Below, piece by piece: positions 44,690 to 51,920 of a DNA stretch of 64,000 nucleotides. This DNA comes from Clostridia bacterium (GTDB lineage: Bacteria > Bacillota > Clostridia > Oscillospirales > RGIG577), in contig JAFQZS010000013.1 of the NCBI GenBank assembly GCA_017405765.1, positions 1 through 64,000 on the forward strand. The letters are read 5' to 3'. The notes beneath the pieces are model-generated. The model ran no database searches. It saw only the letters and a list, made by a program, of their open reading frames with translations, and was not told the origin of the DNA. Made by a program: the position numbers and the translations under genes. The stretch's first letter is position 1. Every line of letters begins with the position of its first letter.

Positions 44690-45139
44690 TTACTCACCGA
44701 GCATCTCGATCAGGTAGTTATCCATACCGATCTGTTCGATCAGGCAGAGATGAAGCCGTACCCAATTATAGTGATCCTGCTCTTCAACAATGAATTCCTG
44801 GATCATATGTTTGGTAACATAGTCGTCATCAAACATGGAAAGAGCCTTGCTCATCATCGGGAGAGCTTCCGCCGCTTCCTTTAGGTCATATTCCAGCATC
44901 TCCTTGATATCGGTGATCACAGGATACTCCTGAATCTCAACAGCGGGAGTCTCGCCCAGCTCGATCAGACGGGCGTTGACCTTCTTCGCCTCATCCCATT
45001 CTTCATCGGATTCTGCCATGATCTTGTCAGAAAGCTTATTAAGACCGCGTGCCTTTAAAAGCTGCGCATGAATGGAGTGCTGCTGGGAATTGCCGAACCA
45101 TCCCTTTGACAGATACTTTAAAAACTCAATTTTTGTCAT
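44690..45139 (-). CDS. Bacterioferritin-like protein with incomplete diiron ligands (149 aa)
   Basis: Four-helix ferritin-like fold. HAQLLKARGLNKLSDKIMAES, LEYDLKEAAEALP, FIVEEQDHYNW and the end LIEQIGMDNYLIEMLGE line up by eye with bacterioferritin through its whole length. The helix-D Glu and His (EExxH) are present and the Glu of ES in helix B is present, but the helix-A Glu of the ferroxidase centre appears as Trp (GWFGNSQQHS) and the helix-B His as an acidic residue. It may therefore store or bind iron or protect DNA without normal ferroxidase chemistry. First gene of the operon; CGGAGGT before ATG. Confidence 0.75.
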   Translation of the reverse strand: MTKIEFLKYLSKGWFGNSQQHSIHAQLLKARGLNKLSDKIMAESDEEWDEAKKVNARLIELGETPAVEIQEYPVITDIKEMLEYDLKEAAEALPMMSKALSMFDDDYVTKHMIQEFIVEEQDHYNWVRLHLCLIEQIGMDNYLIEMLGE

Positions 45140-45212
45140 CTCAATCGACCTCCGTTATAAGTTTTAAAATTGTGGTTGCGCGCTGTATCATTGTGCGCAA
45201 TAACTAATTATA

Positions 45213-45240
45213 ATTATATCCACGAAGGCGGCGCTTTCAA
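45213..45240 (-). promoter_or_regulatory. Promoter of the ferritin-rubredoxin operon
   Basis: On the minus strand TTGAAA (45235-45240), 16-base gap, TATAAT (45213-45218), about 75 bases before the ferritin-like start. Confidence 0.65.
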
Positions 45241-45258
45241 TTAAGAACAATGCTTTGA

Positions 45259-45275
45259 TCTCTCATAATGAGAGA
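45259..45275. promoter_or_regulatory. Palindromic operator candidate (TCTCTCAT-A-ATGAGAGA)
   Basis: A perfect 17-base palindrome about 19 bases upstream of the ferritin-operon -35 box. The half-site TCTCTCAT recurs at about 45288, at the very end of the TetR gene. Its size and place suit a TetR-family dimer, probably the product of the gene at 45296. Confidence 0.5.
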
Positions 45276-45295
45276 AAAGCGTTAAACTCTCTCAT

Positions 45296-45844
45296 TTACA
45301 AAAGGTGCTTTTTCAGCGGTTGTGGGATCGACTGCTCATAGACTTTTGCAATTTCTTCCAGCGTTGTATTGATCTCTCCCATAATCCACTCGCAGGCGAG
45401 ACCTACGAAGCCATGGCAATACATTTTTACATACATCATTTCCTCATGTGTAAGCTTCTGATTACCGTTGACAGATAATATGTACTTTTCCAGAGCGGCA
45501 CAATTGATCTCCGTCATATATCGCATAAATGAGTCATGACCCGAAGTATGCTGCAGCAGGTTCACCAGATAGTCTTTATTATCGTTATACAAACGGGCTC
45601 CGTCATAGAGTGTTTGCTTCCATAAATAATCATCCGCACCGGTCTGATCTACGATCTCGGCAACAGATCTGGTATGTTCCCATGCAATAAGATCATACTT
45701 GTCCTTAAAATACCGGTAGAAGGTCGCCGGTGAATACCCGCAGTTGTCCACGATCTCCTGAATTGTGATCTTGTCGATGCTTTTCACCGCCGCAAGCTCC
45801 TGAAAGGAAGCTGTGAGTATTTCTTTTGCCGTTTTACGTTTCAT
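45296..45844 (-). CDS. TetR/AcrR family regulator
   Basis: The helix-turn-helix lies at about residues 20-48 (DKITIQEIVDNCGYSPATFYRYFKDKYDL), followed by a TetR_C_8-type ligand domain with WEHTRS and FMRYMTEINCAALE. Start at ATG 45844 with AGGTGATC in front, 182 residues; the longer frame to 46030 is rich in Arg/Ser and is not credible. It is directly upstream of, and co-directional with, the ferritin operon, and the palindrome lies right after its stop. It could repress or activate that operon. YxxFKDK suggests the DhaS-like branch, not a typical efflux repressor. Confidence 0.9.
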   Translation of the reverse strand: MKRKTAKEILTASFQELAAVKSIDKITIQEIVDNCGYSPATFYRYFKDKYDLIAWEHTRSVAEIVDQTGADDYLWKQTLYDGARLYNDNKDYLVNLLQHTSGHDSFMRYMTEINCAALEKYILSVNGNQKLTHEEMMYVKMYCHGFVGLACEWIMGEINTTLEEIAKVYEQSIPQPLKKHLL

Positions 45845-46019
45845 ATCGATCACCTGTAATTGAATGTATTTGTTGTCCGATCCAGACCTCGAACATGAAC
45901 GCGCCGTTTTTAAATCTCCGTTCCTCCGACGTCCGGAACACGGCCGCGACCCTGCCGCGAAGCATACGCGATCTGTATCTTTCCGCCGCCGCTTGGGCAG
46001 TGGGGGAGTCGAGTTTCGT
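45834..46019 (-). other. Startless open frame upstream of the TetR gene
   Basis: A 61-codon frame between two stops reads KLDSPTAQAAAERYRSRML, continues RGRVAAVFRTSEERRFKNGA and ends over the TetR start. It has protein-like composition and GC-rich codons unlike its surroundings, but no start codon or ribosome site near the front (the first ATG is internal). It may be the tail of a gene cut by insertion. Product not recognised. Confidence 0.25.
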
Positions 46020-46045
46020 TTAATTGTCATCTTAATATTTTTCCC

Positions 46046-46522
46046 TTATTTCTCATGTACAAGTTTTCCGGTCATGTGATCAATGCTGATTTCCACCAAT
46101 TGTACTCGGCCTAAGTCTCTCGCGATCTCAGCGTCGACTTCCGCGGCGGATGGATAATATTTCATGCCGATAGCTTTTGCCTTTTCATAAACAACGGGAT
46201 CATCCGTAACAAGATGTGCTTTGCCGAACACTACCACGCTTGTCACAAAGTAAGCCCAGTCGCCGTCTTTCAGCGTTCCGGCATTCCACACTGTAAAACA
46301 AACTTTCTCATTGTTTTTTATCGCATCGATCTTATGTCCTTCTTTTGCACCGTGAAAGTAGATTTTCTCATTTTGCGAATCGTAGTAAAAATCAAGAGGA
46401 ATGACGTAAGGATATCCTTCATCCCCAATCACAGCCAAGGCTCCGCGTTTTTCTGTATTCAATATTCTGATACATTCTTCCTTTGAAACTTCCTGCTTCT
46501 TTCTTCTCATTGCTCTGAACAT
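46046..46522 (-). CDS. Pyridoxamine 5'-phosphate oxidase-like flavoprotein (158 aa)
   Basis: Split-barrel FMN-binding protein of the PNPOx/NimA group. KKQEVSKEECIRIL, GALAVIGDEGYPYVIPLDFYY (about 29-49), FHGAKEGHKIDAIKNNEKVCF (about 56-76) and YFVTSVVVFGKA follow the NimA-like pattern, in which a His and Lys hold FMN phosphate or heme. Members include nitroimidazole reductases and general flavin-dependent reductases; the physiological substrate is open. AAGGAGGATTTAATT gives a clear start. The HD-domain gene ends 13 bases upstream of its start, so the two are one unit. Confidence 0.9.
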   Translation of the reverse strand: MFRAMRRKKQEVSKEECIRILNTEKRGALAVIGDEGYPYVIPLDFYYDSQNEKIYFHGAKEGHKIDAIKNNEKVCFTVWNAGTLKDGDWAYFVTSVVVFGKAHLVTDDPVVYEKAKAIGMKYYPSAAEVDAEIARDLGRVQLVEISIDHMTGKLVHEK

Positions 46523-46535
46523 AATTAAATCCTCC

Positions 46536-47024
46536 TTAAATCATGTAGATTGATTTCAGGATTTCTGTTCCTGACTTTGTCTTGAATATCCGTTCACAGG
46601 TGTTTCTGATATTTTCCGGAGGATATTGGCTTTCATCTGCATTTACAAGATAGTCGGCCTCTATAAGAATTTGATAATCCAGCCCTTGTATATTACCGAG
46701 CGTATGGTGGCGACCGATAAGATAAACTATTCTTTCATTTTCATCCTCGGCCAGTCCGCAGTCCTTCAAAAACTCCTGCGCAAGCGGCATTCCTTCCCGC
46801 TCTTGATATTTCCCATTGGTATTTCCGTATTTTTCTCGGCAAAGCGGGCAGGCAATATCGTGGAGTATGGCTGCTGCCTCCAGAATTCTTTGTGTTTTTT
46901 CATCCAACCCTTCCAACTCTCCTATGGTTTTGGCAAATCCCCATACCTTCAGCAGATGGTTGACGTCGTGTCGGTTTCCCTCAGAATAATCGATCATCTT
47001 TTTTAAAATATCTGCTATCTGCAT
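46536..47024 (-). CDS. HD domain-containing phosphohydrolase (162 aa)
   Basis: Metal-dependent phosphohydrolase of the HD superfamily. The metal-binding residues are the His of HDVNHLLKV (about 18-26), ILHDIAC (the HD pair at about 54-55) and the HH of GRHHTLGN (about 104-105), with an Asp in ADYLVNADES. The size suits small HD proteins acting on nucleotides; no GYP or signalling domain is present. CPLC near the HD pair is an extra cysteine pair. AAAGGGAGG precedes ATG. It is the first gene of a pair with the PNPOx-like gene. Confidence 0.88.
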   Translation of the reverse strand: MQIADILKKMIDYSEGNRHDVNHLLKVWGFAKTIGELEGLDEKTQRILEAAAILHDIACPLCREKYGNTNGKYQEREGMPLAQEFLKDCGLAEDENERIVYLIGRHHTLGNIQGLDYQILIEADYLVNADESQYPPENIRNTCERIFKTKSGTEILKSIYMI

Positions 47025-47068
47025 TTTCTGCCTCCCTTTATCTCGATATCTAAATCACAGCCGCGACC

Positions 47069-47158
47069 CTATGGCGCATTCCCTTTAATATATTCCCACG
47101 GAGGATTTTCCGCTGTCAGATACGCGCCTAGCCGCTGACGGTCAAATACACGAAAGCC
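47069..47158 (-). other. Short remnant of an unknown gene
   Basis: Between two stops the minus strand reads GFRVFDRQRLGAYLTAENP and ends PWEYIKGNAP. It looks like the C-terminus of a real protein, but there is no start and I do not recognise it. It lies at the right edge of the block with atypical codons. The rest of 47025-47210 holds nothing I can name. Confidence 0.25.
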
Positions 47159-47210
47159 CTAAAAATACGGCGCTTTTTCGCACTTTATGCGTCTTTTCGC
47201 GTCGTTAATA

Positions 47211-47909
47211 TTACGCCTCGGCGCGTGAGGAGAGTATAAACCTGTCGATAAAGGCAAGCTTGGGTCTTATGGTTCTTGCTATAATGCCAACGAGCACGGC
47301 GGAGATAACGGTGCCTTCGCGCACGCTTATGAGGCCGCCGAAGTATATAAGGCTCATTACGGCGGCGATGACGGTCATCGACACGTCGAAACCCACCTTT
47401 GTTTTGCCCATATCCGTGTTAAAGACAAGGCATACCGCATTCACGCAGCCCTCGCCGGGAAGCATTGCGACGTTTGCGACAAATTCAAGCGCCACCCCGA
47501 TGCCGAGTACTGCGCAGCCGATGAGAAGAAGTATTATCTTCAGCGCGTAGTTCTCGGGAGAAAGCCACATAAACATATACGACGTTATGTCGATAAACGC
47601 CGACAAGAGAAATACAAGCGGTATCTCAAGCCAATGCTCTGCGCGGAATCTGCGCCTAAGAAGTATCAGCTGAAAGGCGATGAGCGCGAGGTTCACGATA
47701 AACGTAAATTCGCCCAAGGAGAGCGAATATTTTAATGCTAACGTATACGGTACGCTCGTTATCGGCGAGGTGCCCAGCGTTGCGTTCGTTATAAGGTTTA
47801 TGCCCACTGCGTTTATAAAAAGCCCGATTATCATCACCATGTACCGTTTTGATACTTCTATCGACCGTGCGCGGTCGAATCTCAAGCGTTTTTCGTTATG
47901 TTTCTCCAT
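47211..47909 (-). CDS. YczE/YyaS/YitT family membrane protein (232 aa)
   Basis: Integral membrane protein with about six helices; GLFINAVGINLITNATLGTSPITS (near residues 27-50) and MLPGEGCVNAV are the marks of the YczE/YitT-related family (DUF6198). Function is unknown, sometimes linked to small-molecule or antibiotic export control. ATG 47909 is chosen because CGGAGAA lies eight bases ahead; the upstream ATG 47930 touches the stop of the MarR gene. It is co-transcribed with that MarR regulator and so is probably its target. Confidence 0.88.
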   Translation of the reverse strand: MEKHNEKRLRFDRARSIEVSKRYMVMIIGLFINAVGINLITNATLGTSPITSVPYTLALKYSLSLGEFTFIVNLALIAFQLILLRRRFRAEHWLEIPLVFLLSAFIDITSYMFMWLSPENYALKIILLLIGCAVLGIGVALEFVANVAMLPGEGCVNAVCLVFNTDMGKTKVGFDVSMTVIAAVMSLIYFGGLISVREGTVISAVLVGIIARTIRPKLAFIDRFILSSRAEA

Positions 47910-47932
47910 GGATGCTTCTCCGTTCTTCATTA

Positions 47933-48352
47933 TTATATTTCGGATACGTTTTCGTATATCTCTTTTAAAAGCTTAATAAACTCACGCCGCTTTTCTTCGG
48001 ATATTTTTCCCCATGCAAGCGCGTCGGTCCTTTTAAAAACCTCTTCCATTTCGTCGGAGGCCGCGCGTCCGGCGTCCGACAGGGAAATAAGAGTACGACG
48101 CCTGTCCCTTATGTCACGGCGGATCACTATGAGCCCGGCGTCCTCCATGCGGGAAAGGATACCCGTTACGGTGGATTTGTCAAGGTCGAGCGCGTGTGAT
48201 ATCTCCGTCTGCGTGCATTCGTCTTTGTATCTTAACAGCTCCAACACCTTGGGCTGACCGGGGGAAAGCCCCTTTGAAAGCGCCTCGCCCAGCAGTCTGC
48301 GGTAAAATCTGTTCTGCGTTATAAGCATCATATTGTGGAGAGAGTCGTTCAC
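47933..48352 (-). CDS. MarR family transcriptional regulator
   Basis: Winged-helix repressor, 139 residues. The recognition part is CTQTEISHALDLDKSTVTGILSRMEDAGL (about 56-84), with a wing RRDIRDRRRTLISLSDAG. The start codon is GTG with GAGGTG six bases ahead. It is first in the pair with the YczE-type gene. A near-perfect 15-base inverted repeat covers its promoter (48366-48399), so autoregulation is very likely. Confidence 0.92.
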   Translation of the reverse strand: MNDSLHNMMLITQNRFYRRLLGEALSKGLSPGQPKVLELLRYKDECTQTEISHALDLDKSTVTGILSRMEDAGLIVIRRDIRDRRRTLISLSDAGRAASDEMEEVFKRTDALAWGKISEEKRREFIKLLKEIYENVSEI

Positions 48353-48365
48353 AAGAGCACCTCAC

Positions 48366-48399
48366 ATTAAAATTGGTTTGCATACAAACTAATTTTAAT
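48366..48399. promoter_or_regulatory. MarR operator: 15-bp inverted repeat over the promoter
   Basis: ATTAAAATTGGTTTG (48366-48380), CATA, CAAACTAATTTTAAT (48385-48399); one mismatch in fifteen pairs. It covers the -10 box of the MarR promoter and ends 14 bases before the GTG start. Confidence 0.75.
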
Positions 48400-48419
48400 A
48401 CAAAAAGCTCTTTTGTCAA
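48392..48419 (-). promoter_or_regulatory. Promoter of the MarR-YczE pair
   Basis: On the minus strand TTGACA (48414-48419), 16-base gap, TAAAAT (48392-48397). Confidence 0.7.
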
Positions 48420-48424
48420 GAGCT
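48401..48424 (-). terminator. Terminator of the metallophosphoesterase gene, overlapping the MarR -35 box
   Basis: On the minus strand AGCTCTT and AAGAGCT form a 7-bp stem followed by TTTTT. The loop and arm contain TTGACA of the next promoter. Confidence 0.6.
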
Positions 48425-48445
48425 AAAGAGAAGTATTTTTATGAT

Positions 48446-49285
48446 CTATTCCTTACAGGCAGGCAAAAACTTTATTACGATAAGCTCCGGAGGATTGAAT
48501 ATTCGCATAAAGCGGGTCGATCCGCGCGCAAGTCCGCGGCTTATGATAATGGGCGTACCGTCGCAAGCCTTCATCCCACCCGCAAATTTCGGGAAAAAGC
48601 CCTGATTCGGCGCATAAAGTCCGTCGATAAAGGGCCAAAGCCTTAGCTGCCCGCCGTGCGCATGCCCTGAAAGCACGAGATTAAAGCCTAAGTTTGCATA
48701 TTCGTAAATACGCTCGGGACGGTGGGACAAAAGCAGAGTGAACGTATCGTCGGATATGCTTTCAACGCAGGCTTTAAGCTGGGCTGCAAAAATATCCTCG
48801 CCTGTTTCGGGGTCGTCAACGCCGCATACGTTTATCGTTTGGCCGTTTACAATAAGGCTTTGAGCTTCACCGGAAAGGACGTGTATGCCCATGCTCTTTA
48901 GCATATTCTTTACGGCGTCGATATCGCCGCGCCAAAATTCATGATTTCCGCTGACATAATAGCAGGGGTAACGCTCTGAAGCATAAGAAAGAAAGATAAG
49001 CGCGTCTTCGGGCGGCATTTTATCGTCTATTATATCGCCGGCTAAAAATACAGCGTCCGGCGCGGCGTCTGAAAGCGCGCGTATAAGCGTCTGCTGATTT
49101 TCGCCGTAACGGCAGCTGTGCAGATCGGTCAAAAGCACGGCGGTGAATGAAGCGGACAGCTTATCGCTTTTTACCGTATATGTCACGGTATGAAGGGAGA
49201 CGTCAAACGCAAAAATCAAAACGAGCAAAAGTGACGCTGCGAATGCAGCCCATATGCGCAGCTTTTTGCCTCTTTTTTTCATCAT
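48446..49285 (-). CDS. Metallophosphoesterase, membrane-anchored (YkuE-like)
   Basis: Calcineurin-like phosphoesterase with an N-terminal membrane anchor (residues about 11-30), active side probably outside. Metal motifs: LTDLHSCRYG (D-x-H, about 54-63), AGDIIDD (GDxxD, about 82-88), SGNHEFW (GNHE, about 104-110), LLSHRPERI and SGHAHGGQLRLWP (GHxH, about 215-227). The last matches YkuE/YaeI-type enzymes, which act on lipid diphosphates such as UDP-diacylglucosamine in relatives. Start MM at 49285, 279 residues. It is upstream of the MarR gene but separated by the terminator. Confidence 0.92.
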   Translation of the reverse strand: MMKKRGKKLRIWAAFAASLLLVLIFAFDVSLHTVTYTVKSDKLSASFTAVLLTDLHSCRYGENQQTLIRALSDAAPDAVFLAGDIIDDKMPPEDALIFLSYASERYPCYYVSGNHEFWRGDIDAVKNMLKSMGIHVLSGEAQSLIVNGQTINVCGVDDPETGEDIFAAQLKACVESISDDTFTLLLSHRPERIYEYANLGFNLVLSGHAHGGQLRLWPFIDGLYAPNQGFFPKFAGGMKACDGTPIIISRGLARGSTRFMRIFNPPELIVIKFLPACKE

Positions 49286-49354
49286 AAAGGACCTCATATC
49301 TTTTATATTGGCACAGAGCCGCTATATTCTATTCTAATGAGGCCGATTTTATAT

Positions 49355-50386
49355 TTAAATAAGTATTTTTTTCAAAACCTTCACGCGGCTTATAAGGAAG
49401 GTTACTGCGAAGCTTACGACGGTCGTCACGACGAACTGCAGGGGCACCGTAAGCCCCACATGCTCGGGCGTGTGATCGGCGAAGATTATTTCCATGACGA
49501 GAACGTGTATAAGATACACGCCGTATGTAAGCGAGCTTAACGTAAAAAATACGTGCGCCGCGCGCCGCGACGTTATCTTTTTTGAAAGCTCCTTAAATAA
49601 TACGAACAGCGCCGCGCTCGTGCAGTAGGCAGGCAGGGAATAGCCGCCGTTGAAGAAAGCGTCTATAAGCTCCGGCGAGGAATACGATATAGTACCCAGC
49701 ACGCCTAAAAGCGCGCCGCCTATGCCGCAGGCGTATATGATAAGGCGGACGCGAAGCGAAAGCTTTGTGCGCCCGAGAAGATAGCCCATGACCGTAAAGC
49801 CGGCGTAGCCGAGTATCGCGCTGTCGAAACGAAAAAGCCATACGCCGCACAGCTTATTTATGAGCGGGCAGATCGTTGCGGGAAAGAGTATCACGAAAAG
49901 CGCGTATATAAGCTGGACGTTCGTCGCGCGCGTAAGGAACGGCTTTATTATAGGTATGAGCAGATATATGAATATGAGCGTATATACGAACCAGAAGTGA
50001 TACGATATGCCCATAGCGGCAAATCCGTAGAAAAAGTCTCCCACATTAGCGTATGACTGCGTCGTACATGCGAAGTAGACGTAATATACGACGTTCCATA
50101 TAAAGAACGGTATGAATATCTTCGGTATGCGGCGCATAAGAAACTGCCCCGGAGTCAAAGGACGCTCGTCCGATATGATAAGAGAGCCGCTTATCATAAA
50201 GAACAGCGGTACTCCCGTTCTTCCCAGCGTATTTAGAATATTTAAAGCGTGCCACGCCGGAGTGCCGTAAAGAGCGGGTTCAACGAGAAGCTCGGATACG
50301 CAGTGAAGCATTATCACGGCTAAAATGGCAAACGTGCGCAGTATGTCCATATACAGAAGATGCGGATGGCTTTTCTTTTCGGACAT
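49355..50386 (-). CDS. Acyltransferase family 3 membrane protein
   Basis: About ten transmembrane helices over 343 residues. The N-terminal part has MDILRTFAILAVIMLHCVSE (with the conserved His of RxxxxxxVxxxH) and GRTGVPLFFMISGSLI, both family marks of acyltransferase 3, which move acetyl or succinyl groups onto extracellular polysaccharide, peptidoglycan or lipids. Near the C-terminus YGVYLIHVLVMEI is also typical. Substrate unknown. The ribosome site is AAAGGAAA, a little far from ATG. No polysaccharide genes adjoin. Confidence 0.92.
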   Translation of the reverse strand: MSEKKSHPHLLYMDILRTFAILAVIMLHCVSELLVEPALYGTPAWHALNILNTLGRTGVPLFFMISGSLIISDERPLTPGQFLMRRIPKIFIPFFIWNVVYYVYFACTTQSYANVGDFFYGFAAMGISYHFWFVYTLIFIYLLIPIIKPFLTRATNVQLIYALFVILFPATICPLINKLCGVWLFRFDSAILGYAGFTVMGYLLGRTKLSLRVRLIIYACGIGGALLGVLGTISYSSPELIDAFFNGGYSLPAYCTSAALFVLFKELSKKITSRRAAHVFFTLSSLTYGVYLIHVLVMEIIFADHTPEHVGLTVPLQFVVTTVVSFAVTFLISRVKVLKKILI

Positions 50387-50488
50387 TTTTCGGGGATTTC
50401 CTTTCTTTTGAATAATATTATTATTTTATCACAAAGCGGCAATATGTAAAGTGCGGTTTTAACGGCGGGATCACGCCTTTTTTTCATT

Positions 50489-50514
50489 AATAATCATTGA
50501 AAATAATCATTGAA
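50489..50514 (+). repeat. Tandem 13-bp repeat upstream of the GNAT gene
   Basis: AATAATCATTGAA occurs twice head to tail without a mismatch. The second copy runs into the -35 box TTGAAA of the promoter at 50510, so it may be a regulator site or a chance slippage product. Confidence 0.6.
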
Positions 50515-50538
50515 AGGCGGCAAAGAATGCTTTAAAAT
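50510..50538 (+). promoter_or_regulatory. Promoter of the GNAT-rhodanese run
   Basis: TTGAAA (50510-50515), 17-base gap, TAAAAT (50533-50538), 34 bases before the start codon. Confidence 0.65.
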
Positions 50539-50572
50539 ATATTGTGATCCGGTCAAGAAAAGGTGAGCGCGT

Positions 50573-51058
50573 ATGTATATAAGAACGGCAAAAAAAGAAG
50601 ACCTTGATATGATAGCCGCCGTTGAGGCTGAGTGCTTTCCGCCCGCGGAGGCCGCATCAAGGGAAGAGTTTGAGAATAGGCTTAAATATTATAAAGACCA
50701 CTTTTGGCTTATGATAGAAGACGGCAGGATCATTGCTTTTCTCGACGGCTTCGTAACGGACGAGCCCGATATAACCGACGATATGTACTCCCGCGCCGAT
50801 ATGCATAACAGAGACGGGCGCTGGCAGATGATATTCGGCGTAAATACGCTTCCCGCGTACAGAGGGCGCGGCTGTGCGGGAGAGCTTATAAAAAGGGCGA
50901 TAAGCGACGCGAAAGAGCAGGGGAGAGCGGGGCTCGTGCTTACGTGCAAGAAGCGGCTTCTTCATTATTACGCCCGGTTCGGATTCGTAAGCGAAGGACT
51001 TAGCGAAAAGTCGCGCCACGGCGGAGCCGAATGGTATCAGATGCGGCTCTTATTTTGA
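50573..51058 (+). CDS. GNAT family N-acetyltransferase (161 aa)
   Basis: Acetyl-CoA-dependent N-acetyltransferase. IRTAKKEDLDMIAAVEAECF at the front, FGVNTLPAYRGRGCAGELI with the acetyl-CoA pyrophosphate loop (RGRGCA, about residues 100-105), and CKKRLLHYYARFGFVSEG with the YxxxGF strand. The pattern is like arylalkylamine N-acetyltransferases. Substrate unknown. First gene of a plus-strand run (GNAT, rhodanese, rhodanese lipoprotein, EamA, DUF1848, MATE) with short gaps, possibly co-transcribed. Confidence 0.93.
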   Translation: MYIRTAKKEDLDMIAAVEAECFPPAEAASREEFENRLKYYKDHFWLMIEDGRIIAFLDGFVTDEPDITDDMYSRADMHNRDGRWQMIFGVNTLPAYRGRGCAGELIKRAISDAKEQGRAGLVLTCKKRLLHYYARFGFVSEGLSEKSRHGGAEWYQMRLLF

Positions 51059-51089
51059 TATACAAGAATACTTTTTAGGAGCGATCAAA

Positions 51090-51419
51090 ATGGGATTTTT
51101 CGACTTTGCGAAAAAAAGCGGCAGGACGGCGAATATAAACGCGGCGTCAAAAAACCCGCCCGAATCAGCCGTTTTTCTTGACGTAAGGAGCGCGCAGGAA
51201 TACGCGCTCGGCCACATCCCGGGAAGCGTTAATGTGCCGCTTATGGCAATAAGGCGGATAGGGGCGAAGGTGCCCGATAAAAGCACGCCGCTTTTCGTGT
51301 ACTGCCAGTCGGGCGCGCGAAGCCATAAAGCCGCGATATATCTTACGGACGCGGGCTACACGAACGTGACGGATATCGGCGGATTAAACTCGTACAGAGG
51401 CCCGCTTGAGAAAGCGTGA
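51090..51419 (+). CDS. Cytosolic rhodanese-like protein (109 aa)
   Basis: Single rhodanese domain, sulfurtransferase or persulfide carrier. FLDVRSAQEYALGHIPGSVNVPL is the CH2A-type motif and VYCQSGARSHKAA the active loop with the nucleophilic Cys (about residue 72). A 25-residue basic N-terminus without signal peptide keeps it in the cytosol. TTAGGAGC before ATG. It is followed after 28 bases by a second, exported rhodanese. Confidence 0.93.
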   Translation: MGFFDFAKKSGRTANINAASKNPPESAVFLDVRSAQEYALGHIPGSVNVPLMAIRRIGAKVPDKSTPLFVYCQSGARSHKAAIYLTDAGYTNVTDIGGLNSYRGPLEKA

Positions 51420-51447
51420 GAAGAACGGACAATAAAGGAGCGTTTTT

Positions 51448-51894
51448 ATGAAAAAAGATACTATCGTAAAAAAAGGACGATGCGTTAGCTTTTTATGCGC
51501 GGCGGCGGCAGTCATGCTCGTATGCGGCCTTCTTTTCGGCTGCTCTCAGACGCCTGACGGCGACGATACGGAGCGAAAGCCCCAATATACGCAGATATCG
51601 CAAGAAGAGGCAAAGCTTATGATGGAAGAAAACGACGGCCTTATTATAGTTGACGTAAGAAGGCAGGACGAATACGACGGCGGCCATATCCCGAACGCCG
51701 TATGCATTCCCAACGAGTCGATAGAGAACGAAATGCCCGCAGGTCTTCCCGATAAGCAGCAGGTGATACTCGTCTACTGCCGAAGCGGCAACAGAAGCAA
51801 GCAGGCGGCGCAGAAGCTTGCCGATATGGGCTATGCTAACGTTTACGAATTCGGCGGTATAATCGATTGGACGGGCGACGTTGTAACGGATTAG
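51448..51894 (+). CDS. Rhodanese-like lipoprotein (148 aa)
   Basis: Signal sequence about residues 12-31 with lipobox LFGC; the mature protein is a rhodanese domain outside the membrane: IIVDVRRQDEYDGGHIPNAVC and LVYCRSGNRSKQAAQKL with the active Cys, then GGIIDW. Exported rhodaneses may take part in sulfide or thiosulfate handling at the surface. AAAGGAGC before ATG. Together with the cytosolic copy it forms an inside/outside pair; they are not close duplicates in sequence. Confidence 0.92.
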   Translation: MKKDTIVKKGRCVSFLCAAAAVMLVCGLLFGCSQTPDGDDTERKPQYTQISQEEAKLMMEENDGLIIVDVRRQDEYDGGHIPNAVCIPNESIENEMPAGLPDKQQVILVYCRSGNRSKQAAQKLADMGYANVYEFGGIIDWTGDVVTD

Positions 51895-51920
51895 TTTTAA
51901 AAAAGAGACAGAGAGGTAAT

